From the NCBI GenBank assembly GCA_937881505.1, contig CALGEM010000038.1, positions 1 through 17,070 of the forward strand: DNA of 17,070 bases. The letters run 5' to 3'. The notes below the pieces were generated by a model that had not been told where the DNA came from, made no database searches, and worked only from the letters and a program-made list of their open reading frames with translations. Below are positions 7,661 through 14,226 of this stretch, piece after piece; positions within the stretch are counted from its first letter, which is position 1; each line of letters opens with the position of its first letter. This DNA comes from an uncultured euryarchaeote. GTDB taxonomy: Archaea; Thermoplasmatota; Poseidoniia; Poseidoniales; Poseidoniaceae. The translations under genes were made by a program, and so were the position numbers.

Positions 7661-8228
7661 CTGGCGGGGCTGTCTCGATCAGTTGGCGGCAACCCACCGC
7701 TTGACGGCGAAGGGAGAGAAAGAGTACACAGTATTGGTGCCACTGCGGACTTTGTTGGGCCGCCGCTTCAAGCCATGCATCATCGGGAACAGCGTGCCCG
7801 CCCCGCACCAACTCTTCGGCGACTTCAAGCACCACCATCAACGGTTCATGCCGTTGCAACAGGTGGATGAACGCCATCCAAGGGTCTTGACCAATATCGT
7901 TGGCTTCCAAATTGGCCAAAAGCAAGCCAGCCATGCTCAAATCTTCACGACCGTGCCGTTTCCACAAGGCGGGGATAAGTTTCGCTAACGGCCGCTTCCG
8001 AGGCGCGTGCGTGAGCATCCACGAAGCGATTTGTCGTAGGTCCGGGAGCGGTGTGCCGATGTGAAACCGAAACCCCGCATCGGTCATGGTGACATCGGTT
8101 CGTGGTTTGTTGGCGAAATCACCCACACAAACGCTGTACGCCTCTTTGAGAAAGCGCAAACTACGCCGCTTTGATTTCAACCGTTGAGGCGATTGACGCT
8201 CCAGCCAATCATCCAGCAAGGGATTCAA
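7608..8228 (-). CDS. 206-aa helical repeat-like protein
   Basis: The start is TTG at 8228, overlapping the TGA of the TerB-like gene (TTGA). It is supported by GAGGGTGA at 8242-8235, six bases upstream, so coupled translation is very likely. The protein is mostly helical, with Trp/Leu-rich segments such as IASWMLTHAPRKRP, ALWKRHGREDLSMAGLLLANL and EDIGQ-like turns followed by WMAFIHLLQ. The pattern of short amphipathic helices resembles HEAT-type or AlkD-like (DNA alkylation repair) folds, but I see no firm catalytic motif, so this is a weak comparison. It ends in GGEMFERIRQRLLEAEH. Function unknown; it lies between a TerB-like gene and a small helical gene in the mobA operon. Confidence 0.8.
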   Translation of the reverse strand: MNPLLDDWLERQSPQRLKSKRRSLRFLKEAYSVCVGDFANKPRTDVTMTDAGFRFHIGTPLPDLRQIASWMLTHAPRKRPLAKLIPALWKRHGREDLSMAGLLLANLEANDIGQDPWMAFIHLLQRHEPLMVVLEVAEELVRGGHAVPDDAWLEAAAQQSPQWHQYCVLFLSLRRQAVGCRQLIETAPPGGEMFERIRQRLLEAEH

Positions 8229-8713
8229 CGGTCGTCACCCTCGCTGGGTCGTTTTCTGAAATTATCAAACAGGTCGCCGACCAAGCCAACAGAATCCTTC
8301 AAGGTGTCCATGAGCGTTTCCATCATGGCTTTGTCGCCGTACTTCTCCTTCACCATCTCTCGGAGTTCGTGTTCGATTTCTTCATGGAGCGTATCGTCGA
8401 TGTTGAATTGGGTTCGCAAGTTGGCCAAGACTCGGAATTCATCCCGGGAAAGGGATGCGTTCACGATGGCGACTTCGAAGACTTTGGTGTAGATCACTCG
8501 CATGTCCTCTTTTGAAATCGGCGTGCCGCTTCTTGACTCTGTTCCGTTTTGAATGGCTTCGTAAATGTAAGCGGGCTCTTCAGGGGCGAGTTTGAGCGCA
8601 CTGGCCAATTTGATGATGAGCCGCTTTTCTTCTCGAGTCAAAACACCGTCGGTTAACATGACCTCAACCGTTGAACGAAACACGTCCAACGTTCCAAGTT
8701 CAAGCGACGACAC
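8225..8713 (-). CDS. TerB-like acidic helical protein with two related halves
   Basis: The 162-residue protein has two similar helix-turn-helix stretches. The first is FRSTVEVMLTDGVLTREEKR and continues LIIKLASALKL; the second is VFEVAIVNASLSRDEFRVLA and continues NLRTQFNID. Each has the hydrophobic helix, Asp/Asn-Gly-turn, then [ST]xxE/D-helix pattern seen in TerB-type tellurite-resistance or co-chaperone-like domains. TerB proteins are thought to act at the membrane surface with metals or partners; no such role is shown here. The start is a GTG at 8713, with GGTGA about five bases upstream. It is the first gene of the minus-strand unit ending in mobA. A long + frame over 8671-8931 overlaps it but is judged spurious. 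Confidence 0.7.
   Translation of the reverse strand: MSSLELGTLDVFRSTVEVMLTDGVLTREEKRLIIKLASALKLAPEEPAYIYEAIQNGTESRSGTPISKEDMRVIYTKVFEVAIVNASLSRDEFRVLANLRTQFNIDDTLHEEIEHELREMVKEKYGDKAMMETLMDTLKDSVGLVGDLFDNFRKRPSEGDDR
8235..8242 (-). promoter_or_regulatory. Ribosome-binding site deciding a TTG start
   Basis: GAGGGTGA on the minus strand lies six bases before the TTG at 8228-8226. It sits inside the last codons of the upstream TerB-like gene, which explains a non-ATG start at a stop/start overlap. Confidence 0.65.
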
Positions 8714-8748
8714 GCTTCACCGACGCGCTTCCACTTCTTGAAGAAACC

Positions 8749-8915
8749 GTTGGGTTGGAAAACCCGACAAATCACCGGTCTTGGTGGCACAGGATTCAAA
8801 AGGGCTCGGCATGTGGAATGGATTGTTCACATTCACTTCCCTCGTTTTGCGAGTGGAATGCCACGGACCCGATGACACCCGTCATCGGCCCAACGCACGG
8901 TGTTTGTGTGCAAAC
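8749..8915 (+). promoter_or_regulatory. Hairpin-rich leader upstream of dnaG
   Basis: The 218-base spacer (8714-8931) between the divergent TerB-like gene and dnaG contains several stems. These are: 8749-8768, 8 bp including one G-T pair, closed by a GGAA (GNRA-type) loop; 8813-8836, 7 bp with one bulge; 8837-8858, 8 bp with one bulged T and a 5-base loop, directly abutting the previous stem; 8869-8888, a perfect 8 bp around ACCC; and 8902-8915, 5 bp around TGTG. The last ends one base before the AGGAG ribosome-binding site. The arrangement suggests a structured 5' leader or an unannotated RNA. The direction is inferred from the GNRA loop and from dnaG downstream. No TATA box is obvious. Confidence 0.4.
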
Positions 8916-8916
8916 T

Positions 8917-8921
8917 AGGAG
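8917..8921 (+). promoter_or_regulatory. Ribosome-binding site of dnaG
   Basis: AGGAG lies 10 bases before the ATG at 8932 and supports that start over the longer open frame beginning at 8671. It is directly preceded by a small hairpin (8902-8915). Confidence 0.6.
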
Positions 8922-8931
8922 CGTAAACCAT

Positions 8932-10194
8932 ATGGGAAGAAACAACTCAAACCGCGGAGGCGGAAATCAGAACCGCGGAGGCGGTGGAAAAGGCAAGGCC
9001 ATGAAGTATGAAATTCGGGCTGATATCAAAGTGAACGGCACCGTCCAGCGCAAGGACATCATCGGGGCTATCATGGGCCAAACCGAGGGCTTGCTCGGGG
9101 ACGAACTCGAACTGCGCAAGTTGCAACGCACGGCGCGTGTTGGACACGTGGACGTTGAAATGGAGACCAAGAACGGTAAGGTGCACGGCACCATCGTGAT
9201 TCCAAGCAGCATGGATAACGTCGAGACGGCGATCATCGCGAGCTCGTTAGAAACCATTGACCGCATCGGTCCTTGCAACGCCATCATCAAGGTCATGCAG
9301 ATCAGCGATATCCGAGCAACCAAGCGAACAGCGGTGGTTGACCGAGCCAAGGAACTCTTGTTGACCATGGTGAATTCTGGCGAAGCTGCATCGAAGACCG
9401 TTATCGAAGAAGTTCGTTCGGTGTTGACCGTTGGCACAGCCAAGTCATTCCATGGATTGACCTGTGGCCCGAACGTTGAATCTTCGTCCTCCCTCATCAT
9501 TGTGGAAGGCCGAAACGACGTTCGAAATTTGCTCAACTGCGGTGTCAAGAACGCCATCAGTGCCGATGGCTCAGGCAACATCAAGCAGGAACTCATCGAC
9601 CTTGCGAACGGCAAGGAAAGCGTTACGGTGGCCATTGACGGCGATCGTGGCGGCGAAATGCTGTTCATGCAACTTTACGACATGATGAAGGTCGACCACG
9701 TCGCTCAAGCACCGGTTGGTCAAGAGTGGGAATTGCTCCCACAGAAGACCGTTACGATGTGCCTCCAAAAGAAGACGGAAGCTGCCAAGTTCAAGCATCA
9801 ACTCGATAAGAAAATCGCCGAGGACGACCAAAAGTTCGGTGGCGACAAAGACTGGGACAAGGACATGGACGAGGAATACTCGCCCGATGAGCCCGAGTCT
9901 GCACCTGCAGACATCCAGGAACTCTTCGATAAGGTGGATGAGATGGGCAAGAACAAAGCCGTCATCCGATTTGCTGACGGTACATTTTCGGACGAAATTG
10001 GCCCCTCCAAACTCGAGGCTGCATTGACCGAAGCCGAGGCGGCCGAGGCCGTTCTCTTCAACGGCTCGGTGACCGAGAAGGTTCTCAACTATGTGAGTCA
10101 GTCTTCGGCCAACACCCTCGTTGGTACCAAGGAAGGCAAAGGGTTCGAAGCATCCGATGACTTGACCGTCTGGTTTGCTGAAGTCCACCGATAA
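8932..10194 (+). CDS. dnaG: Archaeal DnaG-type primase / exosome-associated TOPRIM protein
   Basis: At 420 residues this matches archaeal DnaG. After a Gly/Arg/Asn-rich N-terminus (about residues 2-22) comes the typical opening MKYEIRADIKVNGTVQ and DIIGAIMGQTEGLLGDELEL. The TOPRIM domain carries the conserved Glu192 in IIVEGRNDV and the metal-binding Asp236-Gly-Asp238 in DGDRGGE, followed by the family's VDHVAQAPVGQEWE. The C-terminal part, after an acidic linker (around EYSPDEPES), corresponds to the region that in archaea binds exosome subunit Csl4. The family is found in the archaeal RNA exosome, where it helps recognise poly(A) RNA, and primase activity has also been reported. The start at 8932 follows AGGAG. 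An in-frame extension to 8671 is open but overlaps the divergent gene and has no family match. The gene is preceded by a hairpin-rich leader. Confidence 0.96.
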   Translation: MGRNNSNRGGGNQNRGGGGKGKAMKYEIRADIKVNGTVQRKDIIGAIMGQTEGLLGDELELRKLQRTARVGHVDVEMETKNGKVHGTIVIPSSMDNVETAIIASSLETIDRIGPCNAIIKVMQISDIRATKRTAVVDRAKELLLTMVNSGEAASKTVIEEVRSVLTVGTAKSFHGLTCGPNVESSSSLIIVEGRNDVRNLLNCGVKNAISADGSGNIKQELIDLANGKESVTVAIDGDRGGEMLFMQLYDMMKVDHVAQAPVGQEWELLPQKTVTMCLQKKTEAAKFKHQLDKKIAEDDQKFGGDKDWDKDMDEEYSPDEPESAPADIQELFDKVDEMGKNKAVIRFADGTFSDEIGPSKLEAALTEAEAAEAVLFNGSVTEKVLNYVSQSSANTLVGTKEGKGFEASDDLTVWFAEVHR

Positions 10195-10221
10195 GTGCCG
10201 AACGGTTCACTTATGTTCTTG

Positions 10222-10237
10222 CGTGGTTAAGGCCACG
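10222..10237 (+). other. Small hairpin before the 382-aa gene
   Basis: CGTGG and CCACG form a 5-bp stem around TTAAGG, extendable by a T-G pair, ending two bases before the ATG at 10240. In a leadered transcript it would cover the start site; no ribosome-binding site is visible. It could also help end dnaG transcripts, but there is no T-run. Weak feature. Confidence 0.3.
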
Positions 10238-10239
10238 TC

Positions 10240-11388
10240 ATGGAGGACAATGCGTTCCCCGAGTGGCCTGCCGAAGAGGACGAAGTTTCCGAGGGCACAG
10301 CCGAGGAAAAACCCGAGCAAGAAACCCATGAGTCCACTGCGGAATCGGTTGAACAGGCCGAGGAGACAGCCGAAATCACCACGAAAGAGGAATCTACAGA
10401 TTCTGATACCGATGATGCGGACGGTTCGGATGACGAACTTCCCGCAACCGCGTCCGCAGAAGCATGGACGCTTCCCGTCCGGGCTGCACCCATTCTTGCC
10501 CTGCAAGGCGAGAAGGTCGTGGAGTTCCCGCTGAGTCAGCATGTGAACGGGCTGGAATCTACGTCGCTTGTCATGGACGACGAACTGATGCGTATTGTTG
10601 AGGCTCGGTATGACGCAGACGGCGTTCGCCGGCTCAATGTGCGCATGGCACTTGTGAAGGAACACATCTCTGGATATTCCCACACCCATCTGGATTTGTT
10701 TCAGAAATTGCAGGGTGTTTGGTGGGGGTCCATCGGCTTCGGTCTTCTCAGTGGCATTTTAGCCAGCACCACCCAAGGCCTCTTGGCTTTGGGAGGCGGC
10801 GCCTTTGTTCTGGCCGGTGTTGCCGGCCTCTTGTTGGCCAAACTCGACCTTCACCGGCTTTCGTTTTCGGACCACGGCGGTCGGCACGATTTCTATCTCT
10901 CTGGTTGGAGGCAAGAGCCCTACTTGATTCACAACAGCACGGCTCTGCTCGGGCCGGCCTTTGTGGAATTTTTGCGAACCTCAACCCTTGATACCGAACA
11001 TATTGATGCGGTCATTGATGCATTAGGAGCGCCGGCTCAACCCGCTCCAGAACTTCAATCGTCACCTGAAGTACCCGCCCCTGCAGCGTTGCCAGAACCC
11101 ACGCCTCCAGCAACTCCCGCGCTTCCGCCTCCGCCAAGTGCCAACAACACACCCACTCCCCCGACAGCCGCGGCATCAAGCGGCCCACCCATTTCCACTC
11201 CAACTCCGGCGCCACCGCAACCTTTGCCACCTCCACCCGCTCCGGTTCAAATCGCATCCCAACCGCCAACCCTTCCTGCGGCACCATTACCTGCTCCCCT
11301 TCCGCCGGCGCCACTACCGCCGCCTTTGGCACCAGCGATGATGAAAAGCAACGTTGACGAAGACGCCTTGTGGGACGACCTGAGTTGA
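10240..11388 (+). CDS. 382-aa membrane protein with acidic N-terminus and Pro-rich C-terminus
   Basis: Three regions are visible. Residues 1 to about 75 are a disordered Glu/Asp/Ser/Thr-rich tail. The middle (about 76-245) holds two adjacent hydrophobic helices, VWWGSIGFGLLSGILA and LLALGGGAFVLAGVAGLLLA, joined by a short STTQG turn. They are flanked by compact segments that could form a small beta-rich domain split by the hairpin. The last 130 residues are dominated by Pro, Ala, Ser and Thr (PPPP runs), ending in the acidic-aromatic DEDALWDDLS. Both long tails are probably on the same side of the membrane. I recognise no family. The start follows dnaG by 45 bases without a ribosome-binding site. 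Its TGA abuts the stop of the 901-aa minus-strand gene. Function unknown; Pro-rich tails often act as flexible binding arms. Confidence 0.88.
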   Translation: MEDNAFPEWPAEEDEVSEGTAEEKPEQETHESTAESVEQAEETAEITTKEESTDSDTDDADGSDDELPATASAEAWTLPVRAAPILALQGEKVVEFPLSQHVNGLESTSLVMDDELMRIVEARYDADGVRRLNVRMALVKEHISGYSHTHLDLFQKLQGVWWGSIGFGLLSGILASTTQGLLALGGGAFVLAGVAGLLLAKLDLHRLSFSDHGGRHDFYLSGWRQEPYLIHNSTALLGPAFVEFLRTSTLDTEHIDAVIDALGAPAQPAPELQSSPEVPAPAALPEPTPPATPALPPPPSANNTPTPPTAAASSGPPISTPTPAPPQPLPPPPAPVQIASQPPTLPAAPLPAPLPPAPLPPPLAPAMMKSNVDEDALWDDLS

Positions 11389-11391
11389 TCA
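11386..11391. other. Abutting convergent stop codons (TGATCA palindrome)
   Basis: The + gene ends in TGA at 11386-11388, and the - gene ends in TGA read from 11391-11389. Together they make the palindrome TGATCA with zero bases between the genes, so no terminator can lie between them without running into the opposite coding region. Confidence 0.9.
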
Positions 11392-14094
11392 AGCCTTCAC
11401 GCCGCCAGCGGACGGCAAGTTTACGCTTTGGGCTAATTTTTTGATTTCATCAGAAAGACCGGCCAATTCACTTGGCAGAGGCCAATCATCCTTCTCCAGC
11501 GGCACGTGTCGCCCAAGGCCAGGGATGCGTTCCAACGCCGTTCCCAGTTCAACCGCATCAGCGAGGAAATCTCCCCTTGCGCCGGAATGCCGGGCTTCCA
11601 ACCGCCGCCGCATCCAGCGCTTGAGCGGCGCAACCAATTGGGTCAATTCAGTCAACATTCGGGCCCGCTCACCATCGCCCTTGTTCCCTTCCGGAAGGAG
11701 CCTGAGGGTTAAGCGAAGCAATCGACCAACTCGAACATCCCGTGGAGCGATATTGACGTGCTTGGCCAAACCTCTTCGAACCTCGGGAAGGGCGTTCATG
11801 CCTTGCTGTGTCACCTCATCAGCGAGGCCATTCAAGCCCAAAAGGGCGATCAATTCCCTCAACGCGTCCAATGCTCGTTGGGTTGCAATATCGGAAGAAA
11901 TGATCTCTTCAGCCACCGGCCCAACGACAACGTTCTCTGTTTTGGCTACGGTTGCAGATGAAGCATCAACCTCAACCTCTTCTTCCTCAGGCCGGGCAAC
12001 CTCAACAACCTCCTCAGCGGGTGTTGGCATTGTTGCCTTTTCTCCATTTTCACGAATCTGTTCCTCCTCATCGTGAGTTTGGCTTTCGAGTTCCATTGAC
12101 TCAAGCATGGCTTCATGGGCCTCATCCAGTGCGGAAACGGGCTGCAGGACTGGGCGCTCTTCCTGCTCTGGAACAGGAACGAGCGTTGGATGCGTCCGTT
12201 CAGGTTGCCAAAGATGAAGACGATACGTTTCGTCTTCAACCAGGCGACTAGCGAGGTGCGTCGTGAAGGAAGGAATGCTACGGCTGAGATGGGCCAGTCG
12301 GTCTGGCTGCTTGATGTGCAATTCCACCTCCATCGCCAGTTCGATATCCCGCTCCCAGGGAAGGGCGGACAAACGTCGTCGTAGGATTTCATGATGCTCT
12401 ACATGCGGCCGGGCTTCGCTCAGTTCTCTGGCGACCCGCACAGGGTCTTCGCTGACCGATTCCATCCATGCATCGACCGCCCACCCAGACCGCTTGAGCG
12501 CGGTTAATTCACGCATCAGCGGTGCTTGGATGCGCTTGGCAGCTGCTGAAGTTCCACTCTTCGGAATGGACGCTCCGCCGCTTCGCATCAATTCAGCCAC
12601 ATGCTGTTCGAGTTCGCGAAGACTCATGTCGTGTGTCAGTGTTTCTCGTTCAAGTGAACCGGAGCGGCGCATGCTGGCCAATTCTTCCTCCAACATAACG
12701 CGATGTCGCTCATTTCTTCGGTTGATTTTCACCACATAGGCTTCCATTTCTTCGAGCACATCGTCTTCAAGTTCCTCAGCGGCCAAGAGGTGGCGGCGCA
12801 CCCCGACCTCTTCATCCCCGATGAAGGAGGTATCAAGGCCATCGAGAGCCTCCATGATTTCCACCCGTCGGTCCCAGCGATGTCGTTCGGCCGTCATCCG
12901 CTCCAAAGCATTGAGCGGGTCGTCAAACACGCGTTGTTGCCAGGCTCCGACGGCCAATCCCGCATGTTCGTAAGATTGGAGCAATTCCAACCCGTCGAGC
13001 TCAAGTTGTTTCCAAAGGGCATCCAACTCGTCAACAACATCCTGCAACCCATCGGTCATCTCAAGATGGCCAACGAGGTCTCTTGATCCTTCAACACGAG
13101 AAGGCCAGTACCGCGCGAATCGCTCCCACCGCCCAACGAGTTCAAGATGCCGTTTTACGGACGCTGCGATGGTATCGTGATTGGCTTCCCACTCCATGAG
13201 GTCGCTGGGATGGAGGTCACCCTCGTGAGGAAAGACAATCCCTTGTTGCCTCCATTCCCGTATGCGGTCGGAAAACACCTGCCTTCGTTGTTCAAGGGTT
13301 TGGGCGACCTCGTTCACTTCGCTTGACAGTTCATCCAAGGCTTGTTGATTCTCTTTATCCAGGAGTTGACTGCAACGCAATTCAAATTCAGCCGCTAAGG
13401 CTTCATCAAAGGGCTGTATCATTTGCACCGCATTCAATCGAACCAATTCCTTCTTGGCGTGGAATCCTTGCCACAGTTCAAGTTGGTTGAGTGCCTCCAA
13501 CAAGGGCTGCTCGACCGTTTCTCCAAGTGCATAACCCAAGCCCCGCAAGTGGTCAGCACCGCTCTGGATCATCTGCCTTTGGCGTCGTTCATCGGCCTCG
13601 ACAAGTTCCAGATGGCGCAGGAGTTCATCGATGGACAGGGGCGAGTCGAACAGGCGATGCAGCGGAGCAACGGCGGCATGACTGGAAACATCCAACGCCG
13701 CTAAGCGTTCGTAGAGCATGGACCACATGTCACCGTGTCCTTCTCCAAACCACGCATCTTTCTCCCTGTTCAACGGGGGCTCCCATGGGGCAAGGGAACG
13801 AAGTTCACGTTCAACCTCCAGAAATGTTTCTTCGATGGTGAACGGGTCGCTGAGTCGTGATTTGTAGGGTTCAAGTGCCTCAAAGCCAAGAACAGAATGT
13901 TGAGAAAAGGCAGCGATGCGGTCTTCAAGGGCAGAAGCGGCTTCCCGGCGTTCTTCTAACCAGGTCAAACGTTCACGTTGACCCCCTTCATGTTCATTGA
14001 GAAAGGCCTCGATATCAGCACGGTTGAAACCGAAACGGACCAGCGAATCAATTCGCTCACCCACGGTGTCGTTCGCCCAATCCTCGCCGCTCAT
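11389..14094 (-). CDS. 901-aa alpha-helical repeat / coiled-coil protein
   Basis: A single long frame giving a Glu/Arg/Leu-rich, almost all-helical protein with no membrane helix or signal. Two clear internal repeats share the pattern G-x-A-V-x-A-W-x3-V-x2-D-P, near residues 379-393 and 537-551. Weaker relatives may lie around 69-101 and 137-175 (hydrophobic helix, then DP or SP, then Leu/Glu-rich helix). A Glu-rich, disordered-looking linker spans about 640-735. A more compact C-terminal helical domain (about 736-880) contains Arg-rich MRRRLEARHSG. No ATPase motif is present, so it is not a full SMC protein. The ATG at 14094 has a close GAGGAG two bases upstream, so a nearby alternative start is possible. 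It diverges from the TPR gene. I recognise no family; a structural scaffold is inference. Confidence 0.9.
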   Translation of the reverse strand: MSGEDWANDTVGERIDSLVRFGFNRADIEAFLNEHEGGQRERLTWLEERREAASALEDRIAAFSQHSVLGFEALEPYKSRLSDPFTIEETFLEVERELRSLAPWEPPLNREKDAWFGEGHGDMWSMLYERLAALDVSSHAAVAPLHRLFDSPLSIDELLRHLELVEADERRQRQMIQSGADHLRGLGYALGETVEQPLLEALNQLELWQGFHAKKELVRLNAVQMIQPFDEALAAEFELRCSQLLDKENQQALDELSSEVNEVAQTLEQRRQVFSDRIREWRQQGIVFPHEGDLHPSDLMEWEANHDTIAASVKRHLELVGRWERFARYWPSRVEGSRDLVGHLEMTDGLQDVVDELDALWKQLELDGLELLQSYEHAGLAVGAWQQRVFDDPLNALERMTAERHRWDRRVEIMEALDGLDTSFIGDEEVGVRRHLLAAEELEDDVLEEMEAYVVKINRRNERHRVMLEEELASMRRSGSLERETLTHDMSLRELEQHVAELMRSGGASIPKSGTSAAAKRIQAPLMRELTALKRSGWAVDAWMESVSEDPVRVARELSEARPHVEHHEILRRRLSALPWERDIELAMEVELHIKQPDRLAHLSRSIPSFTTHLASRLVEDETYRLHLWQPERTHPTLVPVPEQEERPVLQPVSALDEAHEAMLESMELESQTHDEEEQIRENGEKATMPTPAEEVVEVARPEEEEVEVDASSATVAKTENVVVGPVAEEIISSDIATQRALDALRELIALLGLNGLADEVTQQGMNALPEVRRGLAKHVNIAPRDVRVGRLLRLTLRLLPEGNKGDGERARMLTELTQLVAPLKRWMRRRLEARHSGARGDFLADAVELGTALERIPGLGRHVPLEKDDWPLPSELAGLSDEIKKLAQSVNLPSAGGVKA

Positions 14095-14226
14095 CGCTCC
14101 TCAATTCCCCCACGGTGACGGGAGGGCTTTCAATATGAGCGGTTCCGAAGGCAAAATTCTCTCATCTTCTTGACATCTTGCGATTCACGGCTGTTGATTG
14201 AGGGGGGCAAAACGAGCCTTTCTTGC
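14095..14226. promoter_or_regulatory. Divergent promoter region of the 901-aa and TPR genes
   Basis: This 132-base spacer must contain promoters for both directions. A TTTCAATATG stretch at 14128-14137 is the only A/T-rich, TATA-like site I can point to for the + gene. No strong box was found for the - gene. A GAGGGGGG near 14196 is too far from the chosen ATG (about 23 bases) to serve as its ribosome-binding site. Confidence 0.35.

Noticed and set aside
8871..8888. C/D-box guide RNA suggested by GATGA
   Set aside because: The GATGA lies within a perfect hairpin stem and no matching D box (CTGA) at suitable spacing was found.
8671..8931. In-frame 87-residue extension of dnaG upstream of 8932
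   Set aside because: It overlaps the start of the divergent TerB-like gene, has no match to DnaG N-termini, and the AGGAG before 8932 supports the shorter gene.
8714..8931. Possible tRNA in the hairpin-rich spacer
   Set aside because: No T-loop consensus, no seven-base anticodon loop on a five-pair stem, and no acceptor stem could be assembled on either strand.
11441..12076. 211-aa + frame opposite the 901-aa gene
   Set aside because: Ser/Arg-rich antisense frame with no ribosome-binding site or family resemblance; the minus-strand gene is continuous through it.
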